This document shows positions 13,691-25,992 of a DNA stretch of 64,000 nt, piece by piece. The notes under the pieces are model-generated. The model did not search any database and had not been told where the DNA came from. It was given only the letters and a program-made list of their open reading frames with translations. This stretch comes from Russula earlei (taxonomy: Eukaryota; Basidiomycota; Agaricomycetes; Russulales; Russulaceae), in the NCBI GenBank assembly GCA_025769875.1, contig JAGFNK010000078.1:1-64000 (forward strand), read 5' to 3'. The translations under genes and the position numbers were made by a program. Every line of letters starts with the position of its first letter. The first letter of the stretch is position 1.

Positions 13691-13942
13691 CTACGCGGCG
13701 CGCCCCTGGGGACGAACGCGCCGAACAAGCTTCGGCGTGACGTATTTGGTGGGAAATGTTGTTGAAGTTATGCGTTCATACGGCAGCTGTCCGTCGAGGG
13801 CCATACAGAACAACGCAGCGCCGTACAACAGAGGCGCCTCCCTGCATTTGTCGTTCTCCAAAGAATAGCGTGGAACGTGCACGATCACGTCATTGCGCGG
13901 CGGTAATTCCAAATTCTGCAATTCCTCGAGAGTCAGGGTCAT
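13691..13942 (-). CDS. Possible first exon of an unrecognised protein (low confidence)
   Basis: The frame starts with a real ATG, and its first 70 residues are protein-like (NDVIVHVPRYSLENDKCREA, then a hydrophobic block LLYGAALFCMALDG). I do not recognise the family. A related block, DLSREAPLIYDG, occurs in the frame at 12956-13267 on the same strand. It may be one gene with lost exons or two decayed paralogues. Translation downstream of residue 70 turns basic and looks non-coding. Confidence 0.25.
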   Translation of the reverse strand: MTLTLEELQNLELPPRNDVIVHVPRYSLENDKCREAPLLYGAALFCMALDGQLPYERITSTTFPTKYVTPKLVRRVRPQGRAA

Positions 13943-16048
13943 TGTGGAAGTGGGTAAGCATTCGCTGCATTGGCCATGCCGATAGGTAGCGACTTATCTT
14001 ATGACAAGGTGAGAAACGGTGGTTTTGGAGGTGTGGAAGGGAACTGGTCGTGGTACATGGTCAATTGAGGCACCGGCGGCGTATGCAACTCAGGGACAAC
14101 AGAGTTACAGGTTCACACGTGCATCCAGCCAGGTGGCGTGTTCGAGACTTGTCCGGGCGGTGCAGGGTCCCCTCAGGAACGCCATCTTTAAGCGTCTACA
14201 TAGTCTTACTCAGACGCGGGGTGAATCGAGTCGGTGGAGAAGGACGGAATATACTACAGGCTACTCGGGCCCAAAGCCATCAAACGAGTGCCCAGCAATC
14301 TGGGATCAATTCGGCCTCAAGGCTCAAGTCAATTAGATGAGGAAGCACGAGCCAGGTTGAGTGTTTCCAACGACGTTCTAATCCCACCTTCTCCCTCGCT
14401 TGACCCACTGATGCGCCGAAGCGCCGTGAAACAAAACCTGGGTGGGCCGAAAAGCCAGTTGGAATGGTCAGCTGTTGCGACTTGCGGAGGGAAGTAACGA
14501 ATTCGGGAGTATTCGGTTTTATGATTCATGCTGGTGAGCTGGAATTAGCCTAGGAAAAAAGACGAACCTTTTCATGGGGTAGGTAAGGGGCGTATTTCTG
14601 GCCGTGCGATGCCAGTTCCATGTGCTTCGCCATACTTGTATAAACATCGGAGGGAAAAGCAGAAGCTGCGTTCTTGTGTTTGCCCTCAAACGGAAGGATA
14701 AATAAAGTAGCAGGCAATAAGATTGTTCTGAACGCGTAACGAGCGGTAGTGAATAACAGCATGGGGTGGCAAGCGACCCACTGATTGTAACGGCGATATG
14801 GAACCCTGAAAGTAACGGGAAAGCGAGACCGACATTAAAGGACTAATGTCCAATGAACAGCGTACAGAATTCTGAAAGGAAGGCAAGTTGCACGGCGAAT
14901 TGATTGGCAACGCGCGCGTTAGTGGGAAGAAGTACGCGACTGGGAACTACAAGAGACCTCTTCTGATGGGGAATCGCAAGTTGACATAAAAAATGTGGTG
15001 CGATAAGATAACGTGATTAGTCAGCAGCCTTCTTCCCGGAGAGAAAAAAAAAGGACTAAAAAAGGATTTTTTTTTTAATTTTTTGACCTGACTCGTTTGT
15101 TCGTTCAATCGCTCGCGCTTTGTGCGCTGCGACGTTGACGACCACTGAGCACGTTCTCAGTTTCAGGACCCACTCACGACAGCGACGATTCCGGATCACT
15201 GGTAGCCTTAGCCTATCTTCGACCACCGCCCAGCCAAACGATCGATTCATCTGAGCTGAGCTGATCTCAATCTCAACCACTTCCCTGGCGTTCAACAACA
15301 AACATTCCTCCCTCTCTTCCTGGTCCTTTCCTCCTTCTTCACTGCCTGTTCCCCTTTGGTTTTTCGTTTTTGTGAAGGACCACAGTCATCCATCCAGCGG
15401 AGGTTGACAACCAGCATTGGTCCATATCTGTCTCGGCCATTTTCCTTCGTCGTTGTATGTCTTCTTTCCAATCTCTCTTGATAAACGTGTCACTCAAGTG
15501 GTTATCAAGTCTAAATCAAGCCTCATTGCCAGTTTTCCCCCCATCTTCTCCCCAGGTGACCTCTTGATCAACTGGCCACCCCATCTCACCTTCGCCTTCT
15601 CCCGATATCAGTGTGCCAGCTCATTGACTGAACGTCAGCCACCTGGCTTTCGCAACGACACAAGAATTTACCACTTTCAAATAGTCGTTATCAAGCTTTT
15701 GGACATCATATCAGTCGTATAGACGCCACCCGTCGCGTATTTTTGCACCACCATCGATCAGGACCATCGGCCGTTCCCGTGCCTGGTCCCAATTTGCCTC
15801 GGGTCGGTCGCCTACGCAAGGCTTTTTCTCTTTTCGTTGGCACCCCACCTGCTAAACTCAGCAAGAGAAGGTGAAGCATCATAATCGCTTCTGCACCCCC
15901 AACTTTGAAATTCAACTTTGTTCCTTTTCCCACCTTTTCCACCCGTTTATTAGGGTCAGGCAGCATTCATATACGCGCCCCCCAAACCTTCGCCTGAGCT
16001 CCACCTTCCCATTCACACATAAACCTCTCCTCAGCCCACTCCTCCGCC

Positions 16049-18546
16049 ATGACCTCCACCCTATTGGCAACACATAACTACCCTTCCCCTCGAAACATCC
16101 ACTACCTGGGTAACTCTTCAACAGCACCTCTCCCTTTGACCCCAAGACGACTTGCTTCAGCCAACAGTACCCGTAACGTTCATCCACTTATCGAACCACC
16201 ATCTCCACATTCTGGCGTGATCTTCACCCGCGCTAGCCCGCCTACAACACCCGACTCTTCAAACTCCGCTTCTGCCCCGGTCCATGTCCTCCCTCCAACT
16301 CCCCCCAGTGCAACCCAGGCAAGGCCTAGCTCAACAGTCTCTTTCCCGTTAGCCTCCCCCGCTTCACCATCTGAGTGGGCCAACCAGCCCCTTCCTCCCC
16401 GCCGTTTCCGTACCCGTCGTTTTCCTGCCATCCGTCCACCTGAACAGTCGACTCCCACCCCCGCCAACGGAGGATTCATTGACGACACTCCTTCAGCATC
16501 CCGAATCGGTGCAGCTGTCATCTTGTCTCGAAATTTATCCGACTCTCATGTTGATGCCCTCGCTGCTGCTGCGGTCGGACGAGCCGATCCCTCATCGTTG
16601 TTACTCAGAAAAAAGTCGGGCGAACCCCTGAAGTCGTCACTTAAAGCGAAGCGCGCCCCTGCCCGTGGTTCCTTGACCGTTATCACTGATCCGGTCGGCT
16701 TGAGCTCCTCCAAAAGTGCACCGGCGACGCCAGCCCATAAGGGTGTCCGTTTCCATTCCCAGCTCGAACAAGTGAAGCTTTTCCTTGCGGAACAAAAGCC
16801 CCTCGCAGTCTCGCGCGATGGAAGCCCAACGGATACCAGTGGGACCGACTCGGAGTTTCCCTCATTCATTTATGCCGGTGACGACGATTTCAAAGAGCGT
16901 CCCCTCATCATGCACCGTATCGACATGCCGACGACCCGGCCACTAGTTGAAGATGCGCGTGATGTTGCTGTTGAGAACGTCGACTTGACTGGGACTACGA
17001 TTGAAGGTGTTGTTCGCGTGCGCAATATCGCCTTCGAGAAATGGATTGCGGTCCGCTTTACGCTTGACAATTGGCAAACAACATCGGAAGTCACCGCCCG
17101 CTATAAAGAGTCTTTCCTCGATGGCACCATCGACCGCTTTGTGTTTTCGATCAAATTGGCGGATGTTCTTGCCCGCGCTGAAGAGAAAACTCTCTTTCTT
17201 GCCGTCCGATATTCGGTGGCTGGTCGCGAAATCTGGGACAATAACAACGGTCGAAACTACCAAGTCCGAGTCGGCCATGAGAAGCCATTGAAGCCCAACA
17301 AGGAGGCCGTAGTTGAGAAGTCACGGGGGTCTTTGCGCCCCAATGATATCGCGGATTTGCGGCGTCAGCTTGAGCAGGTAGTTAAGCTTGGTCGGCCATC
17401 TGGTACGATTGGCGGTCTTCTCGCTCAGCACTCGCGTCGCAGGTGGGGATCCCCGTCTCCGACACCTAGTCCCCCGCCGCGAGATGCGACACCAACATTC
17501 AAATCCGAGGGTTCCCTTGCAGCGCGATATGATTTCGCAGCATCATTGCGTACGCCCTGGCGCGCACCCTCCGCGCCGATGACGCCCTCTCACTCGCGGA
17601 CAAACACTTACCCTACCACCCGACCGAACTCAGTGCCGTGGCCACAGTCTGCAAGGGCCTCTTGTGGTTCCCCCCGCGACACCGCAGAAGCTTCTTCGTA
17701 TTTTCCAGACCGTGATTCTGATCACGATCGCGAGTCGGAGGATGGCATCACTATAGTACCTTCCCTACGCCGAATAAACTCAGGCTCCGGTCCGCGCAAC
17801 CATACTCGAGGTGGGGCTATTGAACTTTCAGACGCTCCCAGCGTGAAACGTACACCACCAACATCACCGTTCGGTAGTCCAGCGCTCCCGTCTGTGCCTC
17901 TGCCTACCCCTACCCCGACGTCCTCGCATTCTCAAATTCCGCCTTATGCGCGCTTCAGCTCGTTCCCACCTCATTCGGCACCGAAGCCGCGACTCCAAGC
18001 TCCAGGTTGGGTCCCGGGTGTGAGTGAGGACAGCACGCCGTCAATCACTAGCAGCTCTTCATCCCGTTCTCCCAGCCCGAGCCCTAGTTTGAGCCCGGCA
18101 GAGCCAGTTTCACCCACCCGACTTGTGCATCCTGGACTGGATATGGATGAAAAGGGCGATTCCCCAAACCTCTTCCTTGACTATCACAATTTTGTCAGTC
18201 GGTACGTGTGCCTAACTAGAGGAGATACTTGGGGATGTTAAAGTCGTTCTTCCATAGCTTTTGCTTCTACACAGGGTCGGGACCAGATCCGGCACATGGG
18301 CATCCAGATTTCATCCCACGTGCGCACTCAGCATCGAGCATCGAAGAGTTCCTTTCCGCAGGCCATTCACCACCGCTTGGTGGCAGCCCTTACCATCCAA
18401 GTTCGCCGTTTGCGACTCCTCGCGCACATGGACGTGGACCTGCGGCCGCTTCGGATGACGAGCTTCAGCGGAGCGGGTCCGCTACGCCCACTGGTCCCAC
18501 GATACGCCGTTTCCCACCCACAACGCCGACACCTCTCTTATTTTAA
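16049..18546 (+). CDS. CBM21 protein phosphatase 1 regulatory (glycogen-targeting) subunit
   Basis: Proteins of the Gac1/Pig family bind Glc7/PP1 and glycogen and so direct dephosphorylation of glycogen synthase. The model is join(16049..18201, 18258..18546), 813 aa. A PP1-docking RVxF motif (KGVRF) lies near residue 231, and a CBM21 domain spans roughly residues 305-412, including VRVRNIAFEKWIAVRFTLD, NWQTTSEV and REIWDNNNGRNYQV. The long remainder is Ser/Pro-rich and probably disordered. For the 56-nt intron I chose the acceptor CCATAG at 18257. The alternative CACAG at 18274 breaks the frame and produces an early stop, whereas the chosen one continues into HPDFIPRAHSASSIEEF. A CTAAC branch point is present. 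The start is the first ATG of the frame after a long pyrimidine-rich leader. The exact paralogue (GAC1, PIG1 or PIG2) is not decided. Confidence 0.88.
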
Positions 18547-19146
18547 TCGCGCTGTTTCCGGTCCCTGACTCGTCAACCCTGAGCCAAGATCTTGTTCAGA
18601 AAATCGGCCGCATGAAGCGGCCACGGATTGCGACTGGTCACATTGCTCACACGCCTTGTTATCTTCTTGCATGTATCATTACCAAACACACGAGCATATC
18701 GGCACCTGGCATGGCATCCTCAGATGACTCTGCCATGACTGTATGACGACCATTCTTCATCTCCTCCGTCCCACTGTCATTTTCCCCCACAATTTTTTTT
18801 CTTAATTATGACTATATAGGCCCTCCACGATGACGTGGCTAACGTGCCCTTGTGCGGACTCTATCTCTCTTCTTTTCCTCCCCGTCCTCTATTCCCCATA
18901 TCATGTTACGTTATGACACCTAGAAGCTCCAGGCTATCCTCTTTTTCTTATTGAAACAAACACGAGATTCTTCACTTCAAACATACTTCTGGCTTGGTTC
19001 ATCCACAAGTTTCACTCTATCTTTTCATCTTGTATCCCACATTTTTGTCATTTACAATTTGAGATGCGGCCGTCCCCTCTCTGAAATTCAATACACGCTT
19101 CCCTTTATCAGAATGCGATAGCTATAAGCGAATCATAAAATATTGC
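18547..19146. other. Convergent intergenic region
   Basis: This 600-bp AT-rich stretch lies between the CBM21 gene and the PFS2 stop, which face each other. It should contain both 3' UTRs and poly(A) signals. No gene or RNA is seen. Confidence 0.5.
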
Positions 19147-21409
19147 TCAATAACGTGCACCACCCCTACGTGGTCCGCTTGGACCATTCCACCGAGGGCC
19201 ACGCCCGCCGCTTCCAAATCCTCCCGAGCGTGCCCCGCCATCGTAGCCCACACCGGTACTGTTGGCGCCCCGGCGATAAGCCCAGTCGTCTGCTTGCTGC
19301 TGCCCACCACGCGGGCCTTGGCCGTCCACCGACGTAGGCGTCGACATGGGCGGGCCATTCTGACGACCCCCAGACGCCGAGGGGGCGGTGGCGTCCCCAC
19401 CGGGACCTCCGAACAACGCGTTCCCGCCGCTGCCGAACCCGGGCACTTCACCGGGACCGCTGCTATTGCCATTGCCATTGCCATTGCCGCCGTCGCCGAT
19501 GCCGATGCCGACGCCGAAACCGGGTACGGCGACGTCGTCCGCGCCGAGGCTCGCCCCGCCATGCGCGCCGGGTGCCCCGCCGACCGAGGGGCCCCACCAC
19601 GCGCCGGCGGCGGCGGCGGCTGTGCCCGCGGCGGAAGCGGAGCTGCTGCCGAAGCCGGGCACGGCGAGCGCGTCGTCCTCGTCCTCCTGTTCGCCGTCGG
19701 CGTCGTCGTCTGGGGCGGCGGCGGCGGGCTTGGCGCCGCCGTGGGCGAAGACGGAGGCCGCGTCGCCGGGACGCTCGCGCGCCCAGAAGCGGGTGGTGTG
19801 GTCGTTCGAGGCGGAGACGAGGAGGTGGCCGAGCGGGTGGAAGACCAGGGCCCACACGTTCGAGTCGTGCGCTTGGGAGAGCGTCGCGCGCGGGGGGATC
19901 TGTGGGGCGGGCGCTGAGAGGACGAGCGCGCTCGGGGATGCGCCGCCGTGGTGGGATGTTGCGGAGGCGGACGGCGGGGTTGGGAATATTGAGGCCGGCG
20001 TGCCGGCTGTCGGGGAGGATAAGTCCCAGTGAAGGATGGCACCTTCGGAGCCGCCAGAGACGAGGATCGGGTGCACGGGGTGCCATGCTAGTGCTGTTTG
20101 AAAACAACGTGTGGTCGATGATGCGTCGTGTGCCGGTGCTCGAGGAGGGAGATGGACGTACAGCAGACTTCTTTTTTGTGTCCACGCAGGACGGCCCACT
20201 CTTTCATGGAGCGAATGTCGAATACTCGGACGGTCTGGTCGCGCGACGCGCTTGCAAGCAAGTTTCCATGGGGAGCCCATGCAAGGGCTTGTATGGTATT
20301 CTTATGTTGATGGCTGGGGAAGGGTACATTATGTCAACGCGCTTCACTGTTGGAGAAACACGTACAGCGTCGTGAGCGCGGTTCCGGTGCGGGGATCCCA
20401 GAACTTGACGAGGTTATCCTTGCTGCCTGACACGAGCAGGCCCATCGTTGGGTGCCACTCGACACACTTTACGTCCCATCCGTGGCCGGTAAGGACGCGT
20501 TCCTCACGGCTCTCTGCGAAAGACCAGACGCGCACGGTGGAATCGTCGCTGGCTGTGGCAAAGCGTGCGTCGTCTGGCGAAAAGCTGAGTCCGCGCACGG
20601 CTTCGCGATGCGCAGGCCACGCGGTGAGGTTGTTCATGTTGGGTTGGAAGTACTTGACGATCCCGGATTGGTCCGCGGACGCGATGTAGGTGCCCGCATG
20701 GTTGAATGTGAGCGCACGGATGGCGGTATCGTGCGCCTGCAGGATCGTCTCAAAGTTGAACGTCAGCCCGTTCCAAGCCGTGAACTCGCCACTGGTAGAA
20801 CCAGTCAGTATGCGGCGACCCTCAGGCGTCCACTAGAAAGGAACGTGAGGGGGACGTGACTGGGAATATCTTTGGGAAATGACAAACGGTGACCGCATTA
20901 ACAGGACATCGAATTTTGTTTGTGGAGGTGTGTATGAACTTGGTGCAGAGCGAGGTTGAGGCATTATCAGGGTACGCTTTTGGAGGTATGAGCTACAGGG
21001 AGGCCGGTCAGAACGTCCATGTGGGTTCATGTGCCGGTTGCACGCACGTCGATGATATATGGAGGGCTTGGACGGATATATGGCACGTATCGCGGGCTAG
21101 ATTGCAGCTTGCGCAACTGCACGCAATGGCGGCCGGTCAGAGCCAACTCAAGGATAGTTAATTTAGGCGTTGACAGACCAATGCCCAACGACCCATCCCT
21201 CCCGCATAGTCAACCGTCCGTCGAGGACGTGTTTTTTTTAGAGCCTTGCCATCAAGCAACTGACGTTGGACAGCGAGTTCAAGGTCATGGACGCGCTGGT
21301 CGTCAACGACAGGTGGCTGCGGAGGTTGGAGATATCGCCGAGGTTGCCAGGCAGGATAGTTAGTCGGTTTTGCCGGATGAGTGGGGAGCAGCAACGGGAG
21401 GGAGGACAT
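19147..21409 (-). CDS. PFS2: Polyadenylation factor subunit 2, WD40 protein (PFS2/WDR33)
   Basis: This is the WD40 subunit of the cleavage and polyadenylation factor, which in the mammalian WDR33 complex contacts the AAUAAA signal. Six exons can be read. Exon 1 ends [13 protein letters not shown]...GMGRWAL. Exon 2 carries [15 protein letters not shown]. Exon 3 carries [10 protein letters not shown] and [16 protein letters not shown]. The fourth begins WTPEGRRIL and runs through [18 protein letters not shown] to [11 protein letters not shown]. The fifth includes [20 protein letters not shown] and ends EVCC. The sixth begins [16 protein letters not shown]. About seven WD repeats are present. 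The C-terminus is a long Gly/Ala-rich tail with repeated VPGFG blocks, larger than in yeast. ATG at 21409 is used because the upstream TTG is not a start. Identification is secure. Confidence 0.93.
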
Positions 21410-21495
21410 GTTCAATGCAATAGATCTAACTCTGCTCTCTAGCTCTGCTCTCTGCTTGCTCGACGACGTCGACGTCCGAGTCCAAGTGGACGTAA

Positions 21496-21507
21496 AACCC
21501 TAACCCT
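21496..21507. promoter_or_regulatory. Telobox-like motif (two CCCTAA-type units)
   Basis: AACCCTAACCCT sits 87 bp upstream of the PFS2 start and just past the MSW1 stop. Telomere-like boxes bind Tbf1/Rap1-type Myb factors in several fungal promoters. Whether it is active here is inference. Confidence 0.4.
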
Positions 21508-21518
21508 ATGTGAGATCC

Positions 21519-22976
21519 CTAACTCAGGCCCACGCGCTTTCGAACTTGCTTCAAAGTCCTGTCCGAGTGCTCCTGCGCCTTTTCTGCTCCATCCCGTGCG
21601 ACCTGCGCAAGGAATGTCTTATCCTCACAAAGACGGGCAAATTCCGTGCGAGGCTTGCGCAACGTTTCCTCCACCGCTTCCACGACGTCTTTTTTCAACG
21701 TTCCGTGATTGCTCCCGGCGTAGCGTTCTGCGAGCGCTGCCGGTGCTTCACCGGTACAAGCTGAGAGAATCGTGAGGAGATTACTCGTCCCTGGACGTTC
21801 AACTGGATCAAATGTGATGCCAGCGATAGAGTCGGTCACAGCGCTGCGGATCCGCTTGACGATGGTCTCATAGGAATCAGTGAGCAATATGCGCGAGTTT
21901 GGATCGATTGCAGACTTGGACATCTTTGACGATGGATCGCGCAGGGAGAGAACGCGTTTGGAAGGCGCTACAGTCCAACGGTTAGATGGTGGCACGACCT
22001 TGGATATAGATATATCTAACATGCACGCACTGAGGATGAGTTCCGGAAGCTGGAACAACGGTGTGGGGTTGGGATAAGTGCGATTGAAAGTTTCTGCGAG
22101 ATCTCGCGTGAGCTCGAGATGTTGTTGCTGGTCCTCTCCGACTGGTACATGTGTTGCTCTGCCATGTTTCAGGGCTTGTCGCTGTCGACTGAACTAAGCT
22201 TTGACTTGCCTGTAGGCGAGTATGTCTGCTGCTTGTAGAATGGGATACGTGAACAGCCCGGCATTCAACAAAGAGTCGTCAACTTCGGACTCGTCGTTGG
22301 CATTCCTCGAAACCGCGAGCCGAGTCTGCAAAGGCATACGGGTATAGCTCATAGTTGGAAATGTGTGGAAAGCGACGCACCTTCCACGTCGTCATCCGCT
22401 TCAACTTCCCAATCGGGGTCATGCAGCTCAGAATCCACGCAAGTTCCGTATGGTTCTGGACCTTTTCGAATCATCGTCAGGAAACCTGAGAGTCAACGCG
22501 ACCGGAGGAGTCACCTGATCCTGGTGGAAAATGATAGATCTTTGGGAATCTATGCCAGACGCTAGAATGAGTGCCACCATGGTTGTCCGAGACTCGGAGA
22601 GGAGCTTAGGATCTTGTGGCAGCGTAAGGGCGTGCCAGCCGACGATGGAGAAAAAGAGCTTGTCAGCCGGTGCAGCTGTGGACTGTAACTTGACCCAATT
22701 CACAAGTGCCCCAAAGTAGTTTCCGAGCTGACCGCCGTGGTTAACGATCGACCTCTGTATTCAAAAAAGGTGCCATACGTGCGGTATCCCCGTTGGCTGG
22801 ATCCCTGAAAAGACTAGACGGGGAGACCCTGATTCGTTCTTCGACGTCGAGACATTTCGAATCGAAAGCTTTGACCTGTATGCAGCGCGTGTACCACCGA
22901 CGCAACCTTCAGATGTCTGACGTGGGAGGGATGTTAGAGACCTGAACGGAAGATGGACGCGCTGCATACGCAGCAT
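21519..22976 (-). CDS. MSW1: Tryptophanyl-tRNA synthetase, mitochondrial
   Basis: This class Ic synthetase charges mitochondrial tRNA-Trp. The N-terminus (MLRMQRVHLPFRSLTSLPRQ) is basic, Ser-rich and lacks acids, as in a mitochondrial presequence. RLVFSGIQPTGIPH joins across a roughly 50-nt intron to LGNYFGALVNWVKLQ, giving the HIGH-type motif PHLGNY. DKLFFSIVGWHALTLPQDP, LFTYPILQAADILAYR and HVPVGEDQQQHLELTRD follow. The KMSKS motif is intact (DPSSKMSKSAIDP). The C-terminal helical domain ends RKRVGLS. At least five introns are present; the one around 22330-22430 is only roughly placed. Cytosolic TrpRS differs in having a KMSAS-type motif, so the mitochondrial form is favoured. It lies tandem to PFS2, about 110 bp away. 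Confidence 0.92.
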
Positions 22977-24557
22977 AGATGTAAATGCGGCCCGGAATTG
23001 GATTGACTCATAGCCTGGTTATGTCCCGTCCCTCCGTCTTTCACCCAAGTCCCGCCGTAGTCACCACGGTGGCATAACCTGCCTCCAAGTCTCGGACTGT
23101 CATACACCTGACGATGTCGCCCCGGCGTCGGTCCATCGCTGGGGTGGACTATACGGTCGAACCACGACATGATTGATGGATAACAAAAAAAAAGCAGATT
23201 ATTACTCTGAATGACTGGGGCATTAGTGACACTCGACTTTACAGTACAGTAGCACACTGGCATGCGCTGAGCACTTGACATTGGTTTTGCCAAACACAGG
23301 CACAGACCTCAAATTGCACTTTGTATGTATCTACCAAATCATCTCAGCATGCGATGTGTCCACAAAGTTCTGTGAAACCCTCAACAATGGACAGACAACT
23401 GATGATCGTTGTAACTGTGGTACACCATACAGACATGCATGGTTCGACTGCTTCCAAAATGGGGCAGACCAACAGATATGGAGTTTCTCTCTCCGTGCCG
23501 GGCTCACGACCATGTGTAGAACGACCGGCTTAATAGAAAGTAGGAGTGGGTGGCGGACATCTATCAAAGGAATTCTCCTTATGGGCTCTGATACAATGAC
23601 TGATACAATGGCCAACGTAACTTGGTACCGAGAAAGGAAGGAGGTGGGATGATGGTAGACTCATATCGGATGCATAGTGTGGTGCTAAACCAATGGTTGC
23701 CCTGCATTCGCCCAGCTGTTGAACCGATGGAAGTAGTCGGGATCCGAACCTACGGAGAGACAGTTCGCACGTAAAGGTGGGCCCCCTCCGATATCATGAT
23801 TACCTCGCAGGAGCCAAAGGGGAGCGGCAGTTACCATCGTGGTTGGCCTACGACGATTGGCAACACGACAAGGCGGGAAATGAGAATAAGAAAGTGAATG
23901 GTTCAAGGTATGATTGAGGCCTCCGACGGGCTTCCGACGGGCATCCCGTCGGGGACCCAACGGACTTGCGCTTCTTTCCTTTCCGGCGGCGCTAATTCGG
24001 ACGCCCTGCTGTGACTTCGGCAAGTTGTCAAGACTGGCGCACATACACCTAGATGCTGGCCGTTTTTCAAAACTCACGCCTGCCTTGCTTTATTCATATA
24101 TCGTACTGAATCTGGAAGCATTCGACCTTCTGTGCTCATCGGAGCATCGCAGTGGGATGGTCGTGACGCGCGTCCTGGTGTGGTTGGACTCTCTTGCTTC
24201 GAGTAGGCGGCAATCATCGCACTGATGTGCCGCTTAGTCCACATTGATGACGAGGCTCAGCGGTGTGACAACCCGGCCTTTCAACCTAGTGCATTGTTAT
24301 CTCATTGTTAAGTGCCATTCTACGATGCTGCGGTCTTTTCTGGGCGCCGCATCGCCTCTCCAGCATTTGCACGGCCCTGCTCTCCGCAGTTGACTAATAG
24401 TGCGTTGTTGATGGTCTCTCGTAACGCCCAGGAAAGGATCAATAAACTCCTCTCTCACACGCAGATTAAAAGGGGAGGCTCTTGACTGCGCTTCCACTGA
24501 CATGACCTATAAGCTTGTCTAGTGCAGAGTGCAGCCGTCGCAAAACCAGTCCCAATC
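22977..24557. other. Intergenic (1.6 kb)
   Basis: No gene is supported. The longest frame (23685-24077, minus, 130 codons) starts with GTG and has no recognisable motif. The region should hold the promoters of the divergent MSW1 and RTA1-like genes. I see no RNA genes. Confidence 0.45.
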
Positions 24558-25992
24558 ATGAGTGCGTATTCCTCCTCCCTTTTTGACCTGTGTATCCTTT
24601 CTCAACACAACCTGAAGGTTCCACTAACGGCACCGACTTCATCCAACCGCAACTCCAATATAATTATATCCCGACGCGATGGGTCGGCATCACCTTTCTT
24701 TCATTTTACGGTATCACTACATGTAGGCTCGTCTGCTTGACTTACCGGTCACTGCTGATGTGAACCGTTCGGATAATAGTTATCCACATTGTCCAAGCAT
24801 ACTACTACCGCCTTTGGTGGCTATTTCCCACCACAATTCTTTGCGGTTGGCTTGAGCTTGCCGGCTGGAGCGGTCGGGTGTGGTCGAGTTCAAACCCATA
24901 CTTAGACAAGCCATATATCCTACAGTGAGTGGGTTGCGATAATTCATTGTTCCTTGCTAACGGGCGGTACAGGGCCGTGACCCTTATTATGGCGCCGACT
25001 CCCCTGGTTGCAGCCAATTTCATCCTTCTAGGACGCATCATTGGTCGGCTCGGACCACAATACAGTCGTCTGACCCCTAGGAGATGTAAGTCGTATCGAT
25101 AAATCTGTTCACTGGGGAAATGTACTGATCGTCAACACAGACACCATCATCTTTGTGTCTTGTGTACGCACTCTTTGTCCCTGCGAAGCTGGTAAATGTC
25201 CTCACCGTTTTTTAGGACCTCATTTCTCTCGTGGTCCAAGGCGTAGGGGGTGGCATAGCATCAGGCTCCCAGACGTCCGCATCACAAACCGCCTTGGTCC
25301 GTATGCACTGTCCTATAACTCCTCCAAATTAGCTGAACCCACGGCATCTCAGGGTGGTCACATCGCTCTCGGAGGGACCAGCTTCCAACTAGGTATGTGA
25401 GACCACCTGCATTATGACAAGGCGCGGTGATTTATCTGCGACTAGTGGCCATCGGCGCGTACGTTGCTTTGGCGGCTGAGTTCCTTACACGCTACGTGCG
25501 AGATCGGCCAATCCAGCGATCTACGCCTGTACCAGGCGATGGTTTCCGCGGCAGGCTGGACAAGTATCTGACCCGCATGTTGCAAGCCATGATCATCATG
25601 ACAGTATTCCTCGTCATACGGTGCGCTTGTTTTTTTGTACCGTTTCTGGGTGTAACGGACGTATCCTGACTGTGCTCAGAACAATCTATCGTGTCGCCGA
25701 ATTCGTGAATGGGTGGAATGGCAAGATCATCTCGACGCAGTGGCTCTTTTGTACGTGATCGTGATTGATAGTCTCCTGCCTCAAATTCCTGATTGGTGAT
25801 CGTGCAGTCGTGTTCGACGGTACAATGATCACACTTGCGATGTTCACCTTGAATCTCTTCCACCCAGGCGTTTACTTACGAGGACCTGATAGTATCTCCG
25901 AGTCTCAAACGAGTACTGCCACCGACGGTGTCATGCTAGAAGAGCGTCTTCTAGAAGAGCGTCTTAAAACAGTCAGCCCCACTGTTCTGTAG
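24558..25992 (+). CDS. RTA1-like seven-helix membrane protein
   Basis: The fungal RTA1/Rsb1 family comprises seven-helix plasma-membrane proteins linked to sphingoid-base translocation and resistance to 7-aminocholesterol. The start is a two-codon exon (ATG at 24558 plus one base) spliced to GTTCCACTAACGGC at 24618, giving MSSTNGTDFIQPQLQYNYIP. The family blocks are present in order: YNYIPTRWVGITF, LELAGWSGRVWSSSNPYL, MAPTPLVAANFILLGRII, DLISLVVQGVGGGIASG, GGHIALGGTSFQLVAIGAY, LVIRTIYRVAEFVNGW and FDGTMITLAMFTLNLFHPG. About eight short introns are needed. The tail contains a small direct repeat (EERLLEERL). Substrate cannot be told from sequence. Confidence 0.9.

Larger units (their letters stand above)
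12971..16048. other. Intergenic with possible gene relics and long leader
   Basis: No intact gene is supported. A minus-strand ATG frame at 13691-13942 (start MTLTLEELQNLELPPRN) and a TTG-initiated frame at 12956-13267 share the block REAPL(L/I)Y followed by G or DG, so they may be exons or decayed copies of one unrecognised gene. 13380-13690 holds an imperfect tandem repeat. From 15060 to 16048 the plus strand is strongly pyrimidine-rich, consistent with the promoter and long leader of the CBM21 gene. Confidence 0.4.

Noticed and set aside
18261..18458. Acceptor CACAG at 18274 for the CBM21 gene intron
   Set aside because: It shifts the frame to a Trp/Arg-rich tail ending early; acceptor 18257 keeps the Ser/Pro frame to 18546.
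19572..20375. Long Arg/Gly-rich frames antisense to PFS2
   Set aside because: They are shadows of the GC-rich PFS2 coding region; their composition is pure third-position bias.
23685..24077. 130-codon minus-strand frame
   Set aside because: It starts with GTG, has no upstream exon signal and shows no family motif.
22977..24557. Search for further RNA genes in large gaps
   Set aside because: No cloverleaf with paired arms and a GTTCGAA-type T-loop was found other than tRNA-Val.
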